Program-made: the position numbers and the translations under genes
The notes under the pieces: generated by a model
Databases searched by the model: none
What the model was told of the DNA's origin: nothing
What the model saw: only the letters and a program-made list of their open reading frames with translations
Shown here: positions 31,749-40,147 of the stretch, one piece after another
Layout of the letters: each line of letters begins with the position of its first letter
Numbering within the stretch: the stretch's first letter is position 1
NCBI RefSeq assembly: GCF_014334325.1
Contig: NZ_JACSET010000003.1
Span: forward strand, 186,001-250,000
Length of the DNA: 64,000 nt
DNA from: Treponema sp. Marseille-Q4130
Lineage (GTDB): Bacteria; Spirochaetota; Spirochaetia; Treponematales; Treponemataceae
Reading direction: 5' to 3'

Positions 31749-34106
31749 CTACAACACCGTACACAAAAACGCCGTCGTCAATCCTAAAAAGATCGAAAGA
31801 CCGAGCATGTGTACCGGCACGAAGGAACTGAGCGCGAGTGCACCGAAGGAAACGGCGGTCGTCAAAAACGACAGCAAAATCGCAAAAGGTTCGAGGCGAG
31901 CGTTCACCGTCGTATCGCTGCGCTTTTCATTTTCGACCATATAGATCACGTAGTCGAGACCGAGACCGAACACCAAAATCATACCGGTGATCGAAAAAAA
32001 TTCGAGCGCTATGCCGCGCGCCGAAAATATCGATGCGATGACGAGCACGATGAGCAGCGGGATAGATGCGATCTTCAGCGTGTGCCGCCAATTATAAAAA
32101 ATCTTCAGCACGATGACGATGACGACGTATGCGATTGCAAACAGCGTCAAAATCGTCTTTGTCAAACGATCCAAATCGCGTCCGATGTCTTTGATTTTAT
32201 TTTCAAAATAGACGTTCGGATTTTCCGCCGCGATCCGTATATACGCCGCTTCGTCGGTGATCGAAATGGGAAGCACGATGGAATAGTACCGCCCGTCAAT
32301 TTCGCCGAGCCATGCGGACGATATCGCTTTTTTGAGGTACGACGGGATATCGCCGTCGGGAGTGATGTACTTTGCTGCGTCCGCGTCGTACGATGCCTGC
32401 AGCTCCGACGCAAGCGACGCATTATAGCCGAGCATTTCGTATTGGACGGGTGCGAGCGGTAAAAGATTTCCCGCCGTTTCGTACGATTTTTTTTGCTTTG
32501 CAAGGGATGGGATATACTGCGACGTTGCGATAAAACCGCCGAGCGCTTTACCTTCGTTGACTTCCGACAGACGCTTGCAGAGCGCTTCTTCTTCTTCGAG
32601 CGTTTTTTCAACCGTGTCTCCGGCTATGATAAACCAGCCGGTCGGATTGTAGTTGAGCACTTTATACGAAATGACCGCATCTTCGCGGACACGTCCGGTC
32701 GCTTCGTATAAGGTGTTGACGTCGTTTTTTATTTTAATATTTTTACGGTTGACGAAAAGCGTCGTAAGCGTTACGGCAAAAATCGAAACTACTGCAATTC
32801 TGCCGATTTTCTTTTTGTCATACCACTTAGGCGCGGCAAGCGCATCGATGAGCGGGATCGCGCGCTTGGTATCTGCCGGCATCGCAAGCAGAGGATACAC
32901 GCTTACGACGGTTAAAAACGCGCTGAAAATGCCGGTAAGCGAAAATACCGCCATCTGCTTGAGCAATCCGAACGGCGCAAATACGAGAATAAAATAGCAG
33001 AGTTCGGTGGAGATGAGCGACAGTAAAAGACCGGTCATCAAATGACGGCGGATCTCCGCACCGCTTGCGAGCATCCTGTTCGCTTTCCAGTGGATGAAAA
33101 AGTGCAGACTGTAATCGATACACGAGCCGATGAGCGATGTGCCGAACACGAGCGTCAGTATGTGGATCTGACCGAAGCATGTATACGTCATCGCAAATGC
33201 CGCCGCGATCGAAAGTAAAATCGATGCGATGGACAAAACGAGCGGCAGCGGATTTTTAAACACGATCAGCAGTAAAATAATAATGCCGAGCAGCGTTACG
33301 GTCGAAATGATCGAAATCTCTCTGCTCGCCGACGTCGAACTTTTGTGACTGTGAAAGGGAGTACCCGAATACACAAAACGCACGCCGTCTTTTTCGAGCG
33401 GTTCGCACACGTCGTAAATCTGCACGACGGCGTTCGACTTGCTTGCAAGCGCCGCCCCTTCTTTGCTTAAAATGCCCTGAACCATCACATACCAGCTGCC
33501 GTCGTATTGGGCAGCGAGCACACCGTCTTTCGGCGACATGGACGTACCGGAATTTTGCAGCGATGCGAGGTAGTACTGCAATACGTATTCGTCGAGCATA
33601 AACGGATCGTCTTCCAGTTTGTCGAGCGAAGAAAAGGTAAAGGCGCCGTAGGCTTTTGCAAGCGCATTTTCCGCAAAGCTTTCCGCGCCGCCCGGAGATG
33701 AAAGCGTTTCGACAGCTTCATCGTCGAGCAGATTCCAGCGATACCGGTGCACAAAGTCCATCACGCTTTGGAGCATCGCTTCATCGGAATACAGCGACAC
33801 CGATTTAAAACGCGGACTGTCTTTCAATTCACTGTAGACGGTTTCCGCGACGGACTTCGCCGTATCGAAATCTTTATGCGACACGAGGATAAATACGTTT
33901 TGCCCCGTCATTTCGGTAAGGCGTTCGTCGGCGACACCCATCGCTTTGCCGATGTCCGGCTTCGGCAGCATATTAAAAAGATCGGCGTCGAGGTTTACCG
34001 TACCCGCGCGTGCAATGATAAAAAGACAAGGGACGAGGACGAGCGCGTGGAAAACAAGCCATGCAAATGCAAATGTTTTATTTTGCGGTAAAGACGGCTT
34101 TTTCAT
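31749..34106 (-). CDS. MMPL-family exporter of the APE operon (ApeM-like), C-terminus clipped
   Basis: 785 residues with the two-repeat RND/MMPL plan: helix 1 FAFAWLVFHALVLVPCLFII, a loop of about 200 residues, five helices with TSLIGSCIDYSLHFFIHWK, then the second half with GLGLDYVIYMVENEK. In aryl-polyene clusters this protein moves the product out of the inner membrane, together with the LolA-like protein. The start overlaps the LolA-like gene by 29 bp. The protein ends LGLSIFLGLTTAFLCTVL and stops where relatives continue about 10-25 residues (compare GLTTALAADYLMTPVLIYV in the gene at 28194), at the junction with the toxin remnant. Confidence 0.88.
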   Translation of the reverse strand: MKKPSLPQNKTFAFAWLVFHALVLVPCLFIIARAGTVNLDADLFNMLPKPDIGKAMGVADERLTEMTGQNVFILVSHKDFDTAKSVAETVYSELKDSPRFKSVSLYSDEAMLQSVMDFVHRYRWNLLDDEAVETLSSPGGAESFAENALAKAYGAFTFSSLDKLEDDPFMLDEYVLQYYLASLQNSGTSMSPKDGVLAAQYDGSWYVMVQGILSKEGAALASKSNAVVQIYDVCEPLEKDGVRFVYSGTPFHSHKSSTSASREISIISTVTLLGIIILLLIVFKNPLPLVLSIASILLSIAAAFAMTYTCFGQIHILTLVFGTSLIGSCIDYSLHFFIHWKANRMLASGAEIRRHLMTGLLLSLISTELCYFILVFAPFGLLKQMAVFSLTGIFSAFLTVVSVYPLLAMPADTKRAIPLIDALAAPKWYDKKKIGRIAVVSIFAVTLTTLFVNRKNIKIKNDVNTLYEATGRVREDAVISYKVLNYNPTGWFIIAGDTVEKTLEEEEALCKRLSEVNEGKALGGFIATSQYIPSLAKQKKSYETAGNLLPLAPVQYEMLGYNASLASELQASYDADAAKYITPDGDIPSYLKKAISSAWLGEIDGRYYSIVLPISITDEAAYIRIAAENPNVYFENKIKDIGRDLDRLTKTILTLFAIAYVVIVIVLKIFYNWRHTLKIASIPLLIVLVIASIFSARGIALEFFSITGMILVFGLGLDYVIYMVENEKRSDTTVNARLEPFAILLSFLTTAVSFGALALSSFVPVHMLGLSIFLGLTTAFLCTVL

Positions 34107-34707
34107 CTGCTGAAAGCTCCTTCGGATACTTTTGATTCGAAAACGTATAGGTGACGGTATCGCCGCCCGCTTCGGTCATAACGATCGTATCGAATTCGGC
34201 ACCGCCGGACGCGCCCGTTCCGCCGAGTGCGAGCGTTTTCATCACGGCGGCGACGGTCTTATCTTTCGGAGTAAGAACGGCATTCCATCTGTTTCCGTCG
34301 GAAGAAAAAGCGACCGAAAAATTTTCGTACAGTTTTTTCACATTGCCGGAAAAAATCGAAGAGAGCGTCGTCGAAATGCTCGTAAAGATTTGATTGTTCG
34401 ACGCGTCGATGACGGTCTTCTTGCCGTCGGGCGTCGTCTGAATGACGCTCGTCAATCCCACGACGAGCGACGACGGAAAGGGTTTCAGCGTTTTCCACAT
34501 AATGCCGTCGAGGCTGAATATAAAGGTCCCGCTCGACGTGAGCGATCGGTTTACTTTTGAAATCGTGCGCACCTGCGTAAAATTCCCGGTCGTATTCGGA
34601 TGGCGCGCGAGGTCGGCGCACACGGCATCGAATGTCGCATCCGCCGCAAAGAGCGGCATCGCCGCAAAAGCAAGAACACATATAAAATTAACAATTATCT
34701 TTTTCAT
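34078..34707 (-). CDS. LolA-like outer-membrane carrier protein (ApeL-like)
   Basis: 209 residues from ATG 34707 (GCGGAGG upstream). Signal peptide MKKIIVNFICVLAFAAMPLFA, then NFTQVRTISKVNRSLTSSGTFIF and DGIMWKTLKPFPS, the LolA-like half-barrel pattern. LolA proteins ferry lipoproteins; in APE clusters the homologue is thought to carry the lipid-linked polyene across the periplasm. Operon position matches apeL. Confidence 0.88.
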   Translation of the reverse strand: MKKIIVNFICVLAFAAMPLFAADATFDAVCADLARHPNTTGNFTQVRTISKVNRSLTSSGTFIFSLDGIMWKTLKPFPSSLVVGLTSVIQTTPDGKKTVIDASNNQIFTSISTTLSSIFSGNVKKLYENFSVAFSSDGNRWNAVLTPKDKTVAAVMKTLALGGTGASGGAEFDTIVMTEAGGDTVTYTFSNQKYPKELSADEKAVFTAK

Positions 34708-34738
34708 GCAATACCTCCGCAAGCGCCATTCGACGCCG

Positions 34739-35164
34739 TTATTTTTTTAACAATTTTTCAACGCGGGTTATCAATTTTTCGGGACACACGAAACACGTTT
34801 CGCCCGTTTGCAACTTTACCGCCATCTGCGTGCTTTCCGCCTTTGTCGCAAGGACGCCGGTCTTCGCGTCGTAAATCTCGTAACGTATTTTAAGACGATT
34901 TTCGTATTCAATCAATGATGCTTTGATTCTCGCCTCGTCTCCGAAAGCAAGAGAACGCACGTATTTTATCTTCAGCTCCGCGACTGGAAACGCGTAGCCG
35001 TCTTCGACCATCTGCAGATAGCCGTAGCCGATTTTATCGAGCAGCGCGCATCTGCCGCGTTCGATGAATTTTACGTAATTTCCGTGCCACGCGACGCGCA
35101 TCGAATCGACGTCGTAAAATTCGACTTTAAATGTCATCTCTTCCGAAACGAGCGAACCGTTCAT
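34739..35164 (-). CDS. 4-hydroxybenzoyl-CoA-thioesterase-type hotdog thioesterase (ApeK-like)
   Basis: 141 residues. YDVDSMRVAWHGNYVKFIERGRCAL carries the conserved Asp (D of YDVD) and WHGNYVKFIE helix of this thioesterase group. It would release or edit acyl chains on ACP. It begins 1 bp after the acyltransferase stop, so the two are coupled. Corresponds to apeK. Confidence 0.88.
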   Translation of the reverse strand: MNGSLVSEEMTFKVEFYDVDSMRVAWHGNYVKFIERGRCALLDKIGYGYLQMVEDGYAFPVAELKIKYVRSLAFGDEARIKASLIEYENRLKIRYEIYDAKTGVLATKAESTQMAVKLQTGETCFVCPEKLITRVEKLLKK

Positions 35165-35165
35165 A

Positions 35166-36164
35166 TCATGCTTCCTTGCGATTTTCGTTTTCCGTCCAAA
35201 AATTAAAAAAATTATACCACTGCAAAGGATACATTATGCAATACTGTTCCAAGAGAGCGACGTATTCGCGGCACAAGCGCCTGATCCGCGCCTCCCGTTC
35301 GGCGCGCGGACAATCGAATGCTATGCCCGTTTTATGTACGTGCATCGAATAGCGCGGAGTGAGCATGAGCGTCTTTTCGCGGAGCGCAAAGACGAAATAC
35401 GTCGGCGCTTTTAAAAGCGCTGCAAGCAAAAAAGCGCCGTACGAAAACCGCGCAGGCTTCCCGAGAAAGTTTTCGATTATCGCCCTGTCCGCAGTATTGA
35501 ACGACGTGCGGTCTGCGGCGATGACGACGAGGCCGCCTTCGTCGATTCTGTCCATCAACAGCGAAATCGTTCCCGCGTTGATTTCATCGGCGTTTATTAT
35601 ATTGAGCTGCACGTGCGGATTGATCGATTTTATCGTATTGTTGAATTTTTTCGTCGTATTCAAATTCAAAATCGCCGTAACGGGAACATAGTGCGACACG
35701 CCCGTACGTCCGTATTCTGCAAGGCTCCTGAGCATTTCGATGTTGCCCAAATGCGAACCGATGAGCAGCGCGCCTCTTTTTCGATCGAGCTGATCGATCA
35801 GCGATTTAACGTCGTCTTTTTGGAGCGCGATTTTATTAAAATCGATTTTACCGCACCATCCTTCGATCTTTTCGATGATGCACAGCGCAAACGAAACGAT
35901 GTGCCTATAGACGTAGGGCCGCTTTATGCAATCACCCCTGTCCGCAGTATATCGCAGCAACCGGTTTTGATATGCGCGCGATTCGTCTCGGGCGCGCTTC
36001 GAACACGCAAAATAAAAAAACGAAATGGGAAAAGCGAGCAAACCGATAAACCACAAAGGCAGGTGCGAAATGAGCCACACGGTAAATTCGATCGGGCGGC
36101 TGCTCGACACTTCTTCCCGTTTTTGTGTCCAGTGCTTATCCGCGCTTTCCGCAGGTTCAGCCAT
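35166..36164 (-). CDS. LpxL/HtrB-like lipid acyltransferase
   Basis: 332 residues of the lysophospholipid acyltransferase group that acylates lipid A: one N-terminal membrane helix (WFIGLLAFPISFFYFA), then GALLIGSHLGNIEMLRSLA with the catalytic H-x4-E, and MDRIDEGGLVVIAADRTS. In APE clusters this activity (often fused to a glycosyltransferase) attaches the polyene to a glycolipid anchor. It overlaps the glycosyltransferase gene by 8 bp, consistent with a split version of the bifunctional protein. Confidence 0.9.
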   Translation of the reverse strand: MAEPAESADKHWTQKREEVSSSRPIEFTVWLISHLPLWFIGLLAFPISFFYFACSKRARDESRAYQNRLLRYTADRGDCIKRPYVYRHIVSFALCIIEKIEGWCGKIDFNKIALQKDDVKSLIDQLDRKRGALLIGSHLGNIEMLRSLAEYGRTGVSHYVPVTAILNLNTTKKFNNTIKSINPHVQLNIINADEINAGTISLLMDRIDEGGLVVIAADRTSFNTADRAIIENFLGKPARFSYGAFLLAALLKAPTYFVFALREKTLMLTPRYSMHVHKTGIAFDCPRAEREARIRRLCREYVALLEQYCIMYPLQWYNFFNFWTENENRKEA

Positions 36165-36960
36165 AAGCCCTTCTTCTGCAAATAGCGCGGAACGTCAGAA
36201 CCGGCAAGCGCACGATCATACCCAAAAACAATTTCGTAAACGACAGCGATATGCGGATATTGTCGCGCACCATGCGGAAATTCGAAATGCCGTCTGCGGG
36301 GTAAGTCACGCGCACCGGATAGGATTTTATATGCACGCCGCTCCATACGAAGTGTACGAGGATGTCCGCGTCGTATCCCATGCGCGCATCGACGCACGCG
36401 CGGTGAGTGAGCAGGCGGCAATACGGCGCTACCGGATAGATTCGAAACCCGCACATGGCGTCGACGATTTCATCGCTCAGAGACACAAAGCGTGCCCAGC
36501 GGTTTGAAATCTCTCTGCCTTTTTTGCGCGAGGCCGGCACCGACTCGTCGAATACGGGTGTACCGCAGATAAGGCAAGAGGGATTTTCTTCCGCCGCTTC
36601 GATAAAAAAAGAAGCGCGCGACGCGTCATGCTGTCCGTCCGAATCGATTTGAAAGACGTGCGTCAAACCGAGCTCGTGCGCTTTTAAAACGCCGCTCGTC
36701 ATCGCTTTGCCTTTGCCGCCGTTTTTTTTCCGTTCGACAAGTACGGCAAGCGGGCACGAATCGACCGCCGCGCGGATCTGCATTTTATTCGCCGCATCGT
36801 TGCCGTCGTCCACGACGATGATCGGCCGTCCGTATACGGCAAGAGAGCGGATAACGGAGCCGACCGTCGAACCGTGATTATACACGGGGATGACAAAACC
36901 GAGCTCTATCGGAGCTTTTTGCGCCTTATCGTTTTGCGCAGCGTTTTGCATCGCACCCAT
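36157..36960 (-). CDS. Family 2 glycosyltransferase (dolichyl-phosphate-mannose-synthase-like)
   Basis: 267 residues, GT-A fold: LGFVIPVYNHGSTVGSVIRSL, IIVVDDGNDA (nucleotide-sugar Asp), GGKGKAMTSGVLKA and QIDSDGQHD (the DxD-type metal site). A hydrophobic C-terminus suggests membrane association. It probably builds the glycan or head group to which the polyene is attached. ATG 36960 or 36951 are both possible; neither has a strong ribosome site. Confidence 0.9.
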   Translation of the reverse strand: MGAMQNAAQNDKAQKAPIELGFVIPVYNHGSTVGSVIRSLAVYGRPIIVVDDGNDAANKMQIRAAVDSCPLAVLVERKKNGGKGKAMTSGVLKAHELGLTHVFQIDSDGQHDASRASFFIEAAEENPSCLICGTPVFDESVPASRKKGREISNRWARFVSLSDEIVDAMCGFRIYPVAPYCRLLTHRACVDARMGYDADILVHFVWSGVHIKSYPVRVTYPADGISNFRMVRDNIRISLSFTKLFLGMIVRLPVLTFRAICRRRAYG

Positions 36961-36963
36961 AGA

Positions 36964-37329
36964 CTACACCGCAGCGACGAAGATTCCCGACGAATACGCT
37001 TTATCGGATTTTTTTGCATCCCGGAGCAAAAACGACATCGATTTTTTTTCGCGATTGAAATCAAGCTTTAAGCGGACGAGCGTGTCGGGTCTGATCGGCG
37101 CGGAAAATTTAATGCGTTTGATTTCCGGCACATAGCGCTGCGTACCGAAATATTTTTTTGAAAACCGCGTTATAATTTCGAACTGTGCGACGGCCGGGAG
37201 CAGTTTAAACTCCGGAAAATGCCCGTCGAAAAAATCGCTCGAAGCAGGAATAAAAAATTCGATCTCTGCGGAATCTCCGCTCTGCGAAAGAACCTTTTCA
37301 TCGACGATATCGTGCAGATTTTCACTCAT
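36964..37329 (-). CDS. Short hotdog dehydratase (ApeI-like)
   Basis: 121 residues from ATG 37329 (GGGGG ten bases upstream; an ATG at 37338 is too close to it). It contains FFDGHFPEFKLLPAVAQFEII, a FabZ/FabA-like catalytic His in GHFP, with Pro-Ala in place of the usual Pro-Gly. It is the second dehydratase of the operon and matches apeI in position between the ligase and the glycosyl/acyltransferase genes. Confidence 0.85.
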   Translation of the reverse strand: MSENLHDIVDEKVLSQSGDSAEIEFFIPASSDFFDGHFPEFKLLPAVAQFEIITRFSKKYFGTQRYVPEIKRIKFSAPIRPDTLVRLKLDFNREKKSMSFLLRDAKKSDKAYSSGIFVAAV

Positions 37330-37404
37330 GGTTATCATGCCCCCTTTTCATATACGCCGCCGCGCCGTATTCCGCCCGCACGGCATCACGCCTCCGTACC
37401 GTTT

Positions 37405-39432
37405 TTATCGTACGGCCGCATCCGACGCATCGCGCGTTGCAAACAAAGCTGCGATATCTTCCTTGTGCTTTTTACCCTGCACGTCGCACGGAAGAGAGGC
37501 GACATAGCGCCAGCGTTTCGGAATAACGACGTTTTCAAAATAATTCATAAGATAGTCGTGAAAGAATTTATTAATCGTCAATTTTTTTTCGTTTTGAAAT
37601 TTCCGTTTGCCGTCAGCATTGAGTACGAGCGCGGCCGCAAGATACTGGCGCACGTCTTCGAGCGCGACGACTTTTACGTCGGAAACGAAGCCGCTCTGCA
37701 AAAGCCTGTTTTCGACTTCCGTCATCGAAATGCGTTTTTCCTCTATCTTTACGATCGAGTCGGCCCTGCCTTTCATGACGAATCTGCCGTCGGGGAGAAG
37801 ATCCGCCAAATCGGCGGTCGCAAAGCCTTTCGGGTCTTTGATATACGGAGAGACGATGACAAGACAGCCGTCTTCCCCTTTCCAAATCTTCGCGTTGTCG
37901 AACGGCGTCCACGCAAGTCCGTCCTTCGTCTGCTGCCGATACGCGATGCCGCTCGTCTCCGTCGAACCGTACACTTCAAGCGGACAAAAACCGAATACGG
38001 CTTCCGTCTTTTCGGCAAGCTCTTTCGAAACGGCTCCCCCGCTTGTAAAGATAAAGCAATCGTCGAGCGGCAGTTTCCGCTCCGTTTCAACGGTGCGCTT
38101 TAAAAACGCGGGCGTCGCGATGATCATGTAGGATTCGTCGGACAGCGTTTCGAATTCTTCGGGATATTCGATGCGCGTACGGCGGAAGGGAACGCCGTAG
38201 CCGAAGGGGAGCGCGATGCCGAACAAAAAACCGTAGATGTGGTGCTGGCTCACCGTCGTAACGAGTTTTCGCTTTGCGAATTCCGCGCCCCACTTCGAAA
38301 AGACGAACGCGTTGTCGAGTTCGAATTCGGTCATGCGCTGGCGGACGCCTTTGGGCTTTCCGGTACTGCCCGATGTGTAGAGCAAAATATCCGTATCGTC
38401 CGCGACGATTTTCGGAAGCGAACGCATATCGCTTTCGGACGGAAAAGCAGCCTTTTCGACGACATCGGGAATAAAAATCGAATCGGCAATATCGCGGTCG
38501 GTTAAAAATTCGACGCCGTCCGTTTTGATTTCCGCGATGAATTCGCGCGTAACGTTTTGCGTCAAAAGTACCGTTTTTTTGCACTGCAAAAGCGCAATGA
38601 ACGCGCACAGAAAATACCAATAATCTTCGCAGTGGAGAATATATTTTTGTGCGGATTTTTCGGAAATGAATTTTCGAAGCTTTGCCGAATCGGAAAGAAA
38701 ATCACGCCACGTTTTATACACGCCGTCCGACCACTTCCGTTCGTAACAGACGATAAAATCGTCAGGGCGGGAACCCGCCGTAAATGTGCTGATCGTATGT
38801 GCTTTCGGCATTTTTTTTTGTACCCGCCTTCTGATAATAAATTCAACGGCAAACATACAGCCCATGAGCACGTATGAAATGCCGCCGTTGTATATCGACC
38901 ACACCGTATCGGAGCAAAAAAACGCCGTAAATGCCGACACACTTCCGTTGCAGATAAAAAAGACGCACCACGCGACGGTCACTTTGCGGCAGTACCGCTC
39001 TATCGAGCTTTCCGCTGCAGAGCCGCGTATCGTTTTATCCTGCAGACACGCAAACCTGAAAATGATGTTCGGCGGCAAAAAAAGCGTGCTGCCGAAAACG
39101 GCGAGTAGCGTTGCGCTGATCGTTACCGAATACAATTTTAAAAATACGGTCCGATTCGTAAAAAAACAAAAAAGACCTGCTGCAAGAAAAAGCACGGACT
39201 GCGCAAGCGGCTTCCAATCGAAAGACCGCTTTACGCTTTTTACCGTTTCATTTTCTTTTACGTTCGTCCTCTGCGACCGCCCCGTCGCGCTCAAAAAAAA
39301 CGCGAAGGCGAGGGCGACGATACACAGCGATAAAATCCTGACCGGAAGTTTTAATACGACAAGGAACGCAAAGACGAGGACGGGATAAAGCGCCGCAACC
39401 GCATAAAAAAAAACCTTAACAAATTTTTTCAT
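37405..39432 (-). CDS. COG4648-type membrane domain fused to an AMP-ligase (acyl-activating enzyme)
   Basis: 675 residues from ATG 39432. Residues 1-205 form a membrane domain with about five helices like the separate COG4648 protein of APE clusters. Residues 210-675 are an ANL-superfamily ligase: LLYTSGSTGKPKGV (P-loop, 352-363), the EVYGSTETSGIAYRQ adenylate site, and DGRFVMKGRADSIVKIEEKRI with the C-terminal hinge and Lys region. The ligase should activate an aromatic or acyl starter acid and load it onto an ACP. In proteobacteria apeG and apeH are adjacent genes; here they are one protein, which would hold starter loading at the membrane. Confidence 0.9.
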   Translation of the reverse strand: MKKFVKVFFYAVAALYPVLVFAFLVVLKLPVRILSLCIVALAFAFFLSATGRSQRTNVKENETVKSVKRSFDWKPLAQSVLFLAAGLFCFFTNRTVFLKLYSVTISATLLAVFGSTLFLPPNIIFRFACLQDKTIRGSAAESSIERYCRKVTVAWCVFFICNGSVSAFTAFFCSDTVWSIYNGGISYVLMGCMFAVEFIIRRRVQKKMPKAHTISTFTAGSRPDDFIVCYERKWSDGVYKTWRDFLSDSAKLRKFISEKSAQKYILHCEDYWYFLCAFIALLQCKKTVLLTQNVTREFIAEIKTDGVEFLTDRDIADSIFIPDVVEKAAFPSESDMRSLPKIVADDTDILLYTSGSTGKPKGVRQRMTEFELDNAFVFSKWGAEFAKRKLVTTVSQHHIYGFLFGIALPFGYGVPFRRTRIEYPEEFETLSDESYMIIATPAFLKRTVETERKLPLDDCFIFTSGGAVSKELAEKTEAVFGFCPLEVYGSTETSGIAYRQQTKDGLAWTPFDNAKIWKGEDGCLVIVSPYIKDPKGFATADLADLLPDGRFVMKGRADSIVKIEEKRISMTEVENRLLQSGFVSDVKVVALEDVRQYLAAALVLNADGKRKFQNEKKLTINKFFHDYLMNYFENVVIPKRWRYVASLPCDVQGKKHKEDIAALFATRDASDAAVR

Positions 39433-39499
39433 CAATCGGAAACGACATCGATAAAAAAAAGAAGCGGCCGGCTGCACGAGCTGCCGCGTTCATTTTTTA

Positions 39500-39748
39500 T
39501 TAAGCCTGCTGCGTATACGGATACAATGCGTCGACGACATCCTGCATCGTCTTTACCGTTTTGAAAATCGCAGGGTCGACTTTTCCGGGAATAAAATCCT
39601 TCATCTTTACGATCAAGTCGATCGAATCGATGGAGTCAAGTTCAAGGTCATCGGCAAGCTTTGCCGTGGGAGTGATTTTATCCTCTTCGATTTCAAATTC
39701 TTTTGAAAGAATCGCTTTCAGTTTGTCGAAAATCTCTTCTTTAGTCAT
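39500..39748 (-). CDS. Acyl carrier protein, first of two (promoter-distal)
   Basis: 82 residues from ATG 39748 (GAGGAA upstream). ELDSIDSIDLIVKMKDF is the helix II region; the Ser of DSIDSID is the 4'-phosphopantetheine site. It is acidic and all-helical. Tandem ACPs at the head of the operon are a hallmark of aryl-polyene clusters (apeE/apeF). Confidence 0.92.
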   Translation of the reverse strand: MTKEEIFDKLKAILSKEFEIEEDKITPTAKLADDLELDSIDSIDLIVKMKDFIPGKVDPAIFKTVKTMQDVVDALYPYTQQA

Positions 39749-39760
39749 ATACAATTCCTC

Positions 39761-40018
39761 TTACGCCTTTTCGGCTGCAATATATTCAGCTAATGCATCG
39801 ACCGATGCAAAGTGCTTTTTATTATCAGCGCTTTCGGCTGAAAGCTTTACGCCGAATTTTTTCTTCAACGCCACACCCAATTCAAGAGCATCGATTGAAT
39901 CAAGCCCCAAGCCCGTTCCGAAAAGCGGTTCGGCGTCGACGATGTCTTCCGGCTTTACGTCTTCCAGCTGCAACGACGATACAATCACTTCTTTGATCTG
40001 TCGCTTTAAACCATCCAT
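39761..40018 (-). CDS. Acyl carrier protein, second of two (promoter-proximal)
   Basis: 85 residues; GLGLDSIDALELGVALKKKFG carries the phosphopantetheine Ser (DSIDALEL). First gene of the operon. The AT-rich region upstream (40040-40075, minus strand, including TATATTAT) is the probable promoter; it is divergent from the serine-protease gene. Confidence 0.92.
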   Translation of the reverse strand: MDGLKRQIKEVIVSSLQLEDVKPEDIVDAEPLFGTGLGLDSIDALELGVALKKKFGVKLSAESADNKKHFASVDALAEYIAAEKA

Positions 40019-40112
40019 ACGGCTTTTTAAACCCCGTCCTTACAATATAATATATCGAATAATTATAAACAAATGTATAAAAAAAGCAATATGTGCATTT
40101 GACTGTGCACGC

Positions 40113-40141
40113 TGGAAATATTCGGGGAAGCGTGTTACAAT
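40113..40141 (+). promoter_or_regulatory. Probable leaderless promoter of the serine protease gene
   Basis: TGGAAA (40113-40118), 17-base spacer, TACAAT (40136-40141), only six bases before ATG 40148, so the mRNA would begin at or next to the start codon. No ribosome site is visible. Confidence 0.45.
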
Positions 40142-40147
40142 CGCCTT

